Below, one piece after another: positions 8,401-15,587 of a stretch of DNA of 33,954 nt. The notes under the pieces were generated by a model. The model saw only the letters and a list, made by a program, of their open reading frames with translations, had not been told where the DNA came from and searched no databases. Source of the DNA: Streptomyces albiflavescens (GTDB lineage Bacteria; Actinomycetota; Actinomycetes; Streptomycetales; Streptomycetaceae); the NCBI RefSeq assembly GCF_014645835.1, contig NZ_BMMM01000009.1, forward strand, positions 241,975-275,928, given 5' to 3'. Each line of letters begins with the position of its first letter. The stretch's first letter is position 1. The translations under genes were made by a program, and so were the position numbers.

Positions 8401-11400
8401 CACCCTCACCAACACCACCAACACCGCGTGGGCTGCGGGTGAGCGGGAGCTGTCGTACACCTGGAAGCTGCCCGACGGCACGGACGTCACCAACGGCGGC
8501 AACCAGGTCTCGACGCCGGTCCCGGCCCTCTCCCCCGGCCAGTCGACCGTGCTGCAGGCGCAGGTCAAGACGCCGATCAACAGCGACAACGGCAACAAGC
8601 GCACGGACTACGTGCTCGGCTGGGACGTCCGCAAGATCTCCGACGGCAGCTGGCTGTCCGCCGGGACCGGCGGCATCCCGAGCCTGAAGCAGAACGTGGC
8701 GGTGGAGGACCCGACCTCCAACTCCCTCGGTCTGGAGAAGTTCTACTCCTACACGGGCAAGAACACCGGTGCCGGTTCGACGGTGATGAACAACCTCGCC
8801 TCCGGTAACAGCGTGTGGTCGTACAACGCGTTCTCCAACCCGGGACGCGGTCTGACGACGTTCGGCCGCTTCGCGTACAACTCGCTGGACACGTCCGACA
8901 CCGTGCTCGGTGGCGGCTGGTCGGCGCAGATGGCCGGTCCGATCCGACTGGGCGCGCCGCTGGACTTCCACCCCAACCCGAACCCGACCGAGATCCGGCT
9001 GCCCGACGGTGACGGCACGACCCACGTCTTCACCAAGCAGGCCGACGGCTCCTGGAAGGCCCCGGCGGGTGTCCACTACCGCATCAGCATGAAGGCGGGC
9101 CTGGACTGCAACCCGGACAAGGACCCGGTGCCGGACGCGTGGACGCTGCTGCGTCCGGACGGCACGCGCTTCCTTTTCGGCTGCGACGGCTACCTGACGT
9201 CTGTCGTGGACAAGAACGGCAACACGCAGACGTACACCTACGAGGAGCGCAAGTCCAACAACAAGCCGACCAAGTTCCTCAGCTACATCACTGACCCGGC
9301 CGGCCGGCAGTCGCTCACCGTCGACTACTACACCAAGGCCGAGGCGAGCAGCCCGAAGGTCGAGGACCACGTCCAGTCGATCACGGACATCTCGACGCGC
9401 AAGCTCACCTTCGAGTACTCGGACCAGGGCCTGCTGACGAAGCTCACCGACGGCGCGGGCTCGGCCCAGCCGAAGGTGTACGCGTTCACCTACGACGCCA
9501 TCCAGGGCAACAAGAACGTCAAGCTGGTCAGGGTCAAGGACCCGCGCGGCCATGACACGGTGCTCGACTACTACGCGCCGCAGGCCGGTGACGACCCCAA
9601 GTACCACTGGTGGACCAAGAAGATCACCGACCGTGTGGGCGGTGACACGACCTTCGCGTACGCGGCGAACGCCACGAACTCGAAGCACACCGACACCACG
9701 GTGACGGACGCCGAGACGCACGTGACGAAGCACGTCACGGACGACTTCGGCCGCCCGGTGCAGACGACGAACGCCAAGTCCCAGGTCACGAAGATGAGTT
9801 GGGACGCGGACAACAACGTCACGTACCTGGAGGAGGACAACGGCGCCAAGACCGCGTATTGCTACGACCAGAAGACGGGTTACCCCCTCTGGCGGCGTGA
9901 CGCGGAGAACAACAAGTCGGGTGTGCCGGACCAGGTGACTGCCTGTGTGACGGACCCCTCCAAGTGGCCGGCGAACGCGGCGAAGTACGAGTACCAGACC
10001 CGTGCCGACGGCTTCGCCGCCGACCTGTTCCGCAAGACGTCGCCCGAGGGCCGCGCCTGGCAATTCGGGTACGACACCTTCGGTAACCTGAAGACGGTCA
10101 CCGACCCCAAGGGCGTGTCGACCGCGACGGTGGACGACTACACGTCGAAGTACGAGTACAACGCTTACGGTCAGCTGACCAAGGCGGCGGACGCCAACGG
10201 CAACCCGACGACGTTCTTCGACTTCGGCCCCGCCGGCTATCCGAACCGGATCACCGACGCCAAGTCCGACTCGACGGACTTCGTCTACGACGAACGCGGT
10301 CAGGTCAGGCAGGTCACCGACGCGAACCAGAAGGTGACGACGCAGACCTATGACACGTTCGGCCGTCCGATGGTCAGTACGTCGCCGAAGAAGCAGGACA
10401 GCGGTGTCCTGATCACCACTCCGGCTCCGGAGTACGACGCCAACGACAACGTCACCAAGGCCACGGGACCTGACGGTTCGGTGTCGACGGCGGTGTACGA
10501 CGACGCGGACCAGGTCACGTCGGCGACCGCGCCGGCGAACAACCTCACCGACCCGCGCACCTCGACGTACACCTACGACAAGGTCGGCAACCTGAAGACG
10601 ACGACCGAGCCCAAGGGCGTGGCGACGACGACGGACACCACCGACTACGTCACCACCCAGCACTACGACGAGATCTACCAGGTCACGTCGGTGGTCAACT
10701 CCGCCGGTGACAAGGTCTCCTACGAGTACGACAGCGTCGGCAACGTCGTCACGGTCATCGACCCGAAGAAGAACGCGACGGCGGACACCACCGACTACTC
10801 CTCCAAGACGGCCTACGACCTGAACCACCGGGTCACCACCGTCACGGACGCGGCCGGCAAGACCAACAAGCGGGGTTACGACAAGGACTCGCTGGTCACG
10901 TCGACCACGGACGCGGAGAACAACACCACGACCGTCACCTACGACGAGCGCGGCATGAAGAGCGAGGTCAAGGTCCCCTACGAGGGCACCACGACCCGCT
11001 CGACGAAGTACGAGTACGACCAGGTCGGCAACACCACCAAGGTGATCACCCCGCGCGCCGTCGCGGCCGGGACCACCACGGCGTTCACCGCCCGTACCGA
11101 GTACGACGCGCTGAACCGGCCGGTCAAGCAGTACCAGCCGTACGATCCGGCGGACTCCCGCTACAACAACCCCAACGTCTACACCGAGACCGTGTACGAC
11201 CAGGTGGGCCGCGTCTCCAAGACGTCGCTGCCGCCGTCGGAGGGTGAGACGGTCCGCAACGACACGACCTACAGCTACTTCGACAACGGCTGGGTGGAAT
11301 CCTCCACCGACCCGTGGGACATCGCCACCACCTACGACTACAACGAGCTGGGTCAGCAGACCAAGCGCACCCTGACATCGGCGGGCGGCTCCTCCAACCG

Positions 11401-14131
11401 CACGATGACGTGGTCGTACTACCCGGACGGTTCCGTCAAGGCCCGCTCCGACGACGGCGTCCCGGTCGGCAAGTCGGTCGTCCTCGTCGACAACTCCGAC
11501 ACCCAGAACACCTCCTCCACCGGCACCTGGACGAAGGCGACCGCCACCGGCCAGCACGGCTACGACCACGCCACCCACGCGGCGGGCACCGGCACGGACG
11601 CGTTCACCTGGACACTGAACATCCCCCAGGACGGCACGTACACCGCGTACGTGAAGTTCCCGAAGGTCACCGGGGCGGCGACCACCGCGAAGTACACGGT
11701 CACCCACTCCACCGGCACGACCGACAAGACCATCGACCAGAACGCGACTGGCAACCAGGCGACTTGGGTGTCGCTGGGTTCGTTCTCCTTCAAACAGGGC
11801 AACGCGGCCAAGCTGCAGCTGTTCCAGAACAGCGGCGGCAGCACGGTCGCCGACGGGGTGAAGCTGGTGCGTGACACCAGCGGCGACCCGGCCGACACGG
11901 AGAAGAACAACTTCGCCTACACCTACGACCTCAACGGCAACCTGACCAAGATCGACGACACGTCGTCGACCGCGAAGATCGACGCCTACACGGTCGCCTA
12001 CACCGGCCTCAACCAGGTCCAGAAGGTCACCGAGGCGCTCTCCGGCACCGAGAAGAAGGCCACGTCGTACACCTACGACGCCAACGGCCAGCCGGACACC
12101 ATCACCCACCCCGACCAGTTCTCCAAGTACACCTACGACCTGCGCGAACTGGTCAAGACGGTCTCCGTCGGCAAGACCGCGACGGACACCAACCCGAAGG
12201 TGACGTCGTACACCTACACGGACCGCGGCCAGCCGCTGAAGGAGACCAAGGCCAACGGCAACACCGTCGACTACACCTACTACCTCAACGCCGCGCTGAA
12301 GACGTCGGCCGAGAAGAAGGCCAACGGCACCCTCGTCTCCTCCCACACCTACGCCTACGACGCCAACGGCAACAAGGCGCAGGACGTTGCGAAGAAGATG
12401 AACGCCGACAACAACACGGCCTACCTCGACTCGACGACGAACTTCAGCTACGACCCGGCCGACCGCCTCAAGGAGTCGGTGAAGACCGGTAACGGCGCGG
12501 GCACGGAGACGTACGTCCACGACGACAACGCCAACGTCATCCGGCAGACCGTCGACAACACCACCACCGACTACAACTACGACCGCAACCGCCTGCTGAC
12601 CGCCACCACCGGCGGCACCACGGCGAACTACAACTACGACCCGTTCGGCCGCCAGGAATCGGTCACCTCGGGCAGCCAGATCATCGAACGCAGCACCTAC
12701 GACGGCTTCGACCACGTCGTGAAGTCCGAGAAGATGGACGACACCGGCACGCTGAAGGCGACGACGTACACGTTCGACCCACTGGACCGCACCGCCTCCA
12801 AGACCGCCGAGGGCAAGACCACCGACTTCACCTACCTCGGCCTGTCCGGCGAGGTCCTGGACGAGAAGGTGGCCGGCGAGCTGACCAAGTCCTACCAGTA
12901 CAGCCCGTGGGGCGAGCGCCTGTCGCAGATCAAGCACAACACCGACGGCACGAGTGAGGACGGCTACTACGGCTACAACAATCACACCGACGTCGAGACG
13001 CTGACCGACAAGGACGGCAACACCAAGGCGACGTACGGTTACACCGCCTACGGCAAGGACGACGACTCCGAGTTCACCGGCATCGACAAGCCCGACGCCG
13101 CCGACCCCACCAAGGAGGCCTACAACCCCTACCGCTTCAACGCCAAGCGCTGGGACGCCCAGTCCGAGACGTACGACATGGGCTTCCGCGACTACAACCC
13201 GGGCCTGAACCGCTTCACCACCCGGGACATGTACAACGGCGCCCTCGCCGACATGGGCCTCGGCACCGACCCGTTCACCGGCAACCGCTACGCCTTCGCC
13301 GGCGGTAACCCGAGCAGTTTCATCGAGATGGACGGGCACACAAGCTGCGACATCACCGGGATGTGCGGAGGCGTCTACCGCGAAACCCCGATGATCAAGC
13401 ATGAAATGGCCGAAGGGGCGAAGACCCCTGCCGCCGACTCCACGCTGGTCACCATCGGCGCCGGCTGTCCGCCGGCGTGCAGCACGCCCACCAAGCAGCT
13501 CTCGGTGGAGCACCTGCTGCTGATGGGGCTTTCCGACCATTACGGTTCGCAGAAGGACCTCGACGTCTGGAGCGACTGGGACGGGGCGCAGCAGCTCTGG
13601 AACTGGGTCTTCGGTGGTGTCGACGAGGACCGGGCCCAGTACAAGGGGGACTTCGTCGCCGCATACGCGGACACCATCAAGGCCGCCGCGGCGAAGAACG
13701 ACATCCCGGCTACGCTGCTGGCGGGTGTTGCTTACAACGAGGTCTCGGGCAAGCCGCCGATCACGGACCTCGCCGGAGAGGTGATGAACGGAGACGACGC
13801 CTCATACGGCAACATCAGCATGCAGATCGACGCAGCCGCCGAATTGCTCGGATATGACCCCAGTAATCTGAGCGGTTATCAGCGGAGTGAGATCAAGAGT
13901 TCACTCCAGGACAATGTCCAGAACATTTTCCTGGCGGCAAGGTATCTGTCCGACGCCCGGGACAAGGTTGCTCCGGGCCGAGGGGCGGGAGATTTCACGG
14001 ACGCGGACACACAGAATGTCGGTGCCTACTATCAAGGCGGGCCTGACTTCTATGCCACCGCGCGCAGTTCGAGAAGCTACGGCGCTCGCATAGTCGGGTG
14101 GCAGCCGATGCTGCGAGATCTCCTGGGTTAG
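5495..14131 (+). CDS. Giant secreted Rhs/YD-repeat polymorphic toxin with lysozyme-like tip
   Basis: About 2,878 aa. GTG 5495 is preferred over ATG 5480 because GGAAAGG lies six bases upstream and the product then begins as a clean signal peptide ending AYA-A. Approximate order: DNRLRE module (316-640) interrupted by a golvesin-like domain (449-559); FN3-like (642-746); second DNRLRE (749-946); Ig-like (949-1066); Rhs entry region (1076-1252); YD repeats (1269-1986); second golvesin-like domain (1996-2126); YD repeats (2136-2522); Rhs core closing in FRDYNPGLNRFTTRD (about 2539-2616). The tip (2617-2878) has four Cys and a soluble transglycosylase-like pattern: Glu2749 in VAYNEVSG, SYGNISMQI (2770 on), a helix AARYLSDA, and GAYYQGGP (2843 on). 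Family knowledge: the YD shell encapsulates and delivers the tip. I infer cleavage of peptidoglycan glycan strands of competitors. Confidence 0.88.
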   Translation: MSPRLGRVLACLVAAAVTGSLMPQAAYAASGSDGDGEGIVDSIKGWFADDSKESDKPSSHDEAGVAERQKLPKGKVAPKARRVAELTGRRTANARFWKLSDGRVQAEVSAVPTAYRAGKSWRDIETRVEKSGRDGFEFSNTTNATSSWFGSDADRLMRVESADGHAVTLGLEGAGASLKPVAKGDTVTYRDAVSGADLSYEVGAGRVKENVTLAERPAGPVKFTFTLDTDGLTPKAAKDGSIAFYGEGTHPVLVIPAPFMADAKKDAGSPYGSAYSTAVRQKLTRDGKGWKLTVTPDAKWLASPKRQYPVTIDPTIQIAPTPATAQDVMISSDGPGSNYDTNWRLSVGNTTTGSSRALLKFPLTGVPAGTKLDSADLKLYYDQTHTAGDTEVHLEAHRATQDWREDTATWNSANGITGELSGTSVLVDDGDAGTTAASGSWPASGNTAYTQYAVNQDYLYNRDSVAGNTYTWQPNLPEDGDYQVQAHYVPASDRATNAPYTVTYNGGSQTYSVNQQAGSAGVWKTLGTHPFKAGTAGKTVLGDGPASTTTSVIADAVRFTKGGVVTKQPSEVNVWHSFPVTKTVQSWIDGTNTNYGFVVKAGDESANGPKGGPRYEGSEYAYEGEAANYPRLVLTYERPGVELDAPTTIHDTGAELKWSVYNDPSTATGDDIVEYQVHRSIYQTFTPSSATLVSPVSSAATSYTDTSATPTAADSADPFGRAYYYMVAVKTKDGQVIGAPTQLVRLPKAGRTTKIVEAGQDTTLSQTESTTPHDTLTDGVAQKWLAVGNNSPTYGTTRGLLKFPALSDIPTSARVLDATMRLWGTQTTTENTGAVYEMRPLTRDFDEASATWVKANATTNWTTAGGDFGATVADTVPALSNDPARHDWSATSLVQSWVSTPGSNQGVLLKMADESVKQERTVFLSSEAPEKKLRPRLVVSYVDSTTESTYYAPKTPARMTPNSTYTVEFTLTNTTNTAWAAGERELSYTWKLPDGTDVTNGGNQVSTPVPALSPGQSTVLQAQVKTPINSDNGNKRTDYVLGWDVRKISDGSWLSAGTGGIPSLKQNVAVEDPTSNSLGLEKFYSYTGKNTGAGSTVMNNLASGNSVWSYNAFSNPGRGLTTFGRFAYNSLDTSDTVLGGGWSAQMAGPIRLGAPLDFHPNPNPTEIRLPDGDGTTHVFTKQADGSWKAPAGVHYRISMKAGLDCNPDKDPVPDAWTLLRPDGTRFLFGCDGYLTSVVDKNGNTQTYTYEERKSNNKPTKFLSYITDPAGRQSLTVDYYTKAEASSPKVEDHVQSITDISTRKLTFEYSDQGLLTKLTDGAGSAQPKVYAFTYDAIQGNKNVKLVRVKDPRGHDTVLDYYAPQAGDDPKYHWWTKKITDRVGGDTTFAYAANATNSKHTDTTVTDAETHVTKHVTDDFGRPVQTTNAKSQVTKMSWDADNNVTYLEEDNGAKTAYCYDQKTGYPLWRRDAENNKSGVPDQVTACVTDPSKWPANAAKYEYQTRADGFAADLFRKTSPEGRAWQFGYDTFGNLKTVTDPKGVSTATVDDYTSKYEYNAYGQLTKAADANGNPTTFFDFGPAGYPNRITDAKSDSTDFVYDERGQVRQVTDANQKVTTQTYDTFGRPMVSTSPKKQDSGVLITTPAPEYDANDNVTKATGPDGSVSTAVYDDADQVTSATAPANNLTDPRTSTYTYDKVGNLKTTTEPKGVATTTDTTDYVTTQHYDEIYQVTSVVNSAGDKVSYEYDSVGNVVTVIDPKKNATADTTDYSSKTAYDLNHRVTTVTDAAGKTNKRGYDKDSLVTSTTDAENNTTTVTYDERGMKSEVKVPYEGTTTRSTKYEYDQVGNTTKVITPRAVAAGTTTAFTARTEYDALNRPVKQYQPYDPADSRYNNPNVYTETVYDQVGRVSKTSLPPSEGETVRNDTTYSYFDNGWVESSTDPWDIATTYDYNELGQQTKRTLTSAGGSSNRTMTWSYYPDGSVKARSDDGVPVGKSVVLVDNSDTQNTSSTGTWTKATATGQHGYDHATHAAGTGTDAFTWTLNIPQDGTYTAYVKFPKVTGAATTAKYTVTHSTGTTDKTIDQNATGNQATWVSLGSFSFKQGNAAKLQLFQNSGGSTVADGVKLVRDTSGDPADTEKNNFAYTYDLNGNLTKIDDTSSTAKIDAYTVAYTGLNQVQKVTEALSGTEKKATSYTYDANGQPDTITHPDQFSKYTYDLRELVKTVSVGKTATDTNPKVTSYTYTDRGQPLKETKANGNTVDYTYYLNAALKTSAEKKANGTLVSSHTYAYDANGNKAQDVAKKMNADNNTAYLDSTTNFSYDPADRLKESVKTGNGAGTETYVHDDNANVIRQTVDNTTTDYNYDRNRLLTATTGGTTANYNYDPFGRQESVTSGSQIIERSTYDGFDHVVKSEKMDDTGTLKATTYTFDPLDRTASKTAEGKTTDFTYLGLSGEVLDEKVAGELTKSYQYSPWGERLSQIKHNTDGTSEDGYYGYNNHTDVETLTDKDGNTKATYGYTAYGKDDDSEFTGIDKPDAADPTKEAYNPYRFNAKRWDAQSETYDMGFRDYNPGLNRFTTRDMYNGALADMGLGTDPFTGNRYAFAGGNPSSFIEMDGHTSCDITGMCGGVYRETPMIKHEMAEGAKTPAADSTLVTIGAGCPPACSTPTKQLSVEHLLLMGLSDHYGSQKDLDVWSDWDGAQQLWNWVFGGVDEDRAQYKGDFVAAYADTIKAAAAKNDIPATLLAGVAYNEVSGKPPITDLAGEVMNGDDASYGNISMQIDAAAELLGYDPSNLSGYQRSEIKSSLQDNVQNIFLAARYLSDARDKVAPGRGAGDFTDADTQNVGAYYQGGPDFYATARSSRSYGARIVGWQPMLRDLLG

Positions 14132-14140
14132 GCTCCACGG

Positions 14141-14178
14141 TCGGTGTGCTGCACCCGGGTCCGGGTGCAGCACACCGA
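14141..14178 (+). terminator. 18-bp perfect hairpin between toxin and candidate immunity gene
   Basis: TCGGTGTGCTGCACCCGG (14141-14158) and its exact reverse complement (14161-14178) with a 2-nt spacer, starting 9 bp after the Rhs stop. It should terminate or strongly attenuate transcription before the next gene, whose Shine-Dalgarno starts 11 bp later. Confidence 0.8.
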
Positions 14179-14202
14179 GTTTCGAACCGAAAGGACTGGC
14201 GA

Positions 14203-14529
14203 GTGCTTTTCCCTGAAAGTCGAGGGGGCCTGTGGTCCAGGGCGGTCGTTGCCGCGTGCCTGTACCTTGCCACGTTGTTCTGGTTGGCCTTGAGCCTTCC
14301 GTTCGTGGGCGAGGACATCGGACCCACGAGTGACCCCGACGACGTTGCGGGGGCCAACTTCATCCTCTTGTTCGCCGCCGTCTTTCTGCTGGCCGCCGCC
14401 ATGGTGTCCCGCAGGTGGAAGACCGCCTGGGGAGTGTCCCTGAGTCTTCTGGTGGTGCTCATCGTGGTCTGGACCCAGGTTCCTTCCCTGATCGACCACT
14501 GGAATTTCGAGGGTCCGCGCCGGTTCTGA
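14203..14529 (+). CDS. Small three-helix membrane protein, candidate immunity protein
   Basis: 108 aa, starting at GTG 14203 with GAAAGGA seven bases upstream. The frame is open further 5' but that part overlaps the terminator hairpin. Three hydrophobic segments are visible (about 12-33, 49-71, 77-97). An acidic loop EDIGPTSDPDD follows the first, and the C-terminus is short and polar. I recognise no named family. It lies directly downstream of the Rhs toxin on the same strand, where immunity genes sit. A membrane protein with an exposed acidic loop would suit a toxin that attacks outside the cytoplasm, such as a wall hydrolase. The immunity role is inference from position and topology only. 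The hairpin before it implies read-through or its own promoter. Confidence 0.7.
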   Translation: MLFPESRGGLWSRAVVAACLYLATLFWLALSLPFVGEDIGPTSDPDDVAGANFILLFAAVFLLAAAMVSRRWKTAWGVSLSLLVVLIVVWTQVPSLIDHWNFEGPRRF

Positions 14530-14565
14530 GCGAACGGCACGCTCCCAGCAGCCATACCTGCACGG

Positions 14566-14907
14566 GTGATGAACGTGCGGGTACTCGTGGACGTGGTGGT
14601 GGTCGCGTCGGCCGTGTCGGCCCTCGCGATCACCTCGCGTGTCCTGGCCCGCCGCCCCGCGCGCGGGGCAGGCCTGTACTACGACGTCTGGTCGAACGTC
14701 CACTACGGCTACGTCGGCGCCGCCACCGGAATCGACGAGGATTTCCTGGAGTTCGGCGCGTCCCCGGGGCTCGAATTCGACCGCCGCAGGAAGGGACCCA
14801 CGTCCCCGGCGGAACGATCATCCCGTAAAGGGCTGAGACAGCGTCACGCAGCCGCGGGGGCGGTTTGTCCATCGGCAGGCCGCCCCCGTTGTCCCCATTC
14901 ATCCTGA
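14566..14907 (+). pseudogene. Displaced toxin-tip fragment resembling polymorphic toxin type 44
   Basis: The frame from GTG 14566 (or ATG 14569) contains YYDVWSNVHYGYVGAATG followed by DEDFLEFGASPGLEFD. From memory this strongly resembles the conserved YDVWSNIHYGYVG core of polymorphic toxin type 44 (Ntox44). Only about 45 residues resemble the domain. The 35 residues before it form an unrelated hydrophobic stretch plus Arg-rich text. The sequence after about residue 77 loses resemblance and runs through a hairpin, so the 113-residue frame is not an intact gene. It shares its frame with the preceding membrane-protein gene, directly after that TGA. Position after a toxin/immunity pair fits an orphan toxin cassette left by tip replacement. 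Confidence 0.6.
14855..14888 (+). terminator. Hairpin between toxin fragment and second membrane gene
   Basis: CGGGGGCGG (14855-14863) and CCGCCCCCG (14880-14888), perfect 9-bp arms with a 16-nt loop, ending 28 bp before the next start codon. Possible terminator or attenuator. Confidence 0.5.
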
Positions 14908-14916
14908 AGGAATCCT

Positions 14917-15300
14917 GTGAGTCAGAGCGCGAAGGCTCCGTACAGTGCGGCGAGTTGGCTGATCGGCTGGGTGGTGTTCCTGGTCTCCGGCTTCGTGGCG
15001 TCCGCATTGCTGAGCAAAGCGTGGGACGACTGCGACATCGGCATCAACGCGTCGGCCAACCTCGGAGACCTGGTGACGGCGTCGACGACCATGGCCGTCG
15101 TGTCGACGTGCGTATGGGCCTTGATGCGCAGGGCCACCGGCCGACGACAGCTGCTCCTGCCGTTCCTCCTGACCGTCGCCACGGGGGTCGTACTGCTCTG
15201 GCCCCTGATGGCGATCTGGCATGCGTCCGACGGCTACCCGGTCAGCTTCTGCCCGCCGGACAACGTGCCGCCGTGGTGGCCCGGTTGGCTTCCGGTGTGA
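14917..15300 (+). CDS. Small three-helix membrane protein, candidate orphan immunity protein
   Basis: 127 aa from GTG 14917, with GAAGGA five bases upstream. Three hydrophobic segments (about 10-32, 48-68, 77-99) surround a loop with DDCDIG; the tail is Trp/Pro-rich and contains a Cys. I recognise no named family. It follows the type-44-like fragment on the same strand, so the simplest reading is the immunity partner of that displaced toxin, kept after the toxin decayed. The layout (three helices, an acidic and Cys-containing loop after the first) is shared with the membrane protein at 21249-21704 on the other side of aconitase. Function is inferred from context only. Confidence 0.65.
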   Translation: MSQSAKAPYSAASWLIGWVVFLVSGFVASALLSKAWDDCDIGINASANLGDLVTASTTMAVVSTCVWALMRRATGRRQLLLPFLLTVATGVVLLWPLMAIWHASDGYPVSFCPPDNVPPWWPGWLPV

Positions 15301-15455
15301 GGCCGGTCCGGGCGATGGCAGGCCTGCCGCTGGGACTGCTGCCGGTGCTGGGCGTCGCCCTGACCGACTCCGGCGTGATCGCCGCGCTGGAGGAGACACC
15401 CCGGACGGGTCTTGTGTCCGGGAGCAACGCCGCCATCGACGCGGTCTTCGCGTAG
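15297..15455 (+). CDS. Possible short ORF overlapping the end of the membrane gene
   Basis: GTG 15297 overlaps the preceding TGA (GTGA arrangement) and opens 52 codons with high third-position GC: a short hydrophobic stretch (LPLGLLPVLGVAL) then a polar tail. No Shine-Dalgarno is visible. It could be a translationally coupled peptide, or the frameshifted tail of a once longer membrane protein. Not recognised. Confidence 0.3.
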   Translation: MRPVRAMAGLPLGLLPVLGVALTDSGVIAALEETPRTGLVSGSNAAIDAVFA

Positions 15456-15533
15456 CCCGAGCCGCTCCGGGAACAGCTCCGTTCCGGCGCAAAGTCCCAG
15501 AGAAATCCCACGGGGGCCGCTACGCCCCTTCCC

Positions 15534-15553
15534 GACCCGCATGTGCGCGGGTC
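15534..15553 (-). terminator. Weak hairpin after the MurA-like gene
   Basis: GACCCGC (15534-15540) and GCGGGTC (15547-15553) with a 6-nt loop, 34 bp past the MurA-like stop. Convergent with the island genes, so it could serve both strands. The stem is short. Confidence 0.4.
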
Positions 15554-15587
15554 AGGCCGGGCGCGGCGGCTATCTGTCAGAGAGCGC

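Noticed and set aside
6023..13540. A 2,505-codon open frame on the minus strand opposite the Rhs gene
   Set aside because: Its product is Val/Gly/Arg-rich with no domain. It is the antisense shadow of a GC3-rich gene, while the plus strand has clear domains and a signal peptide.
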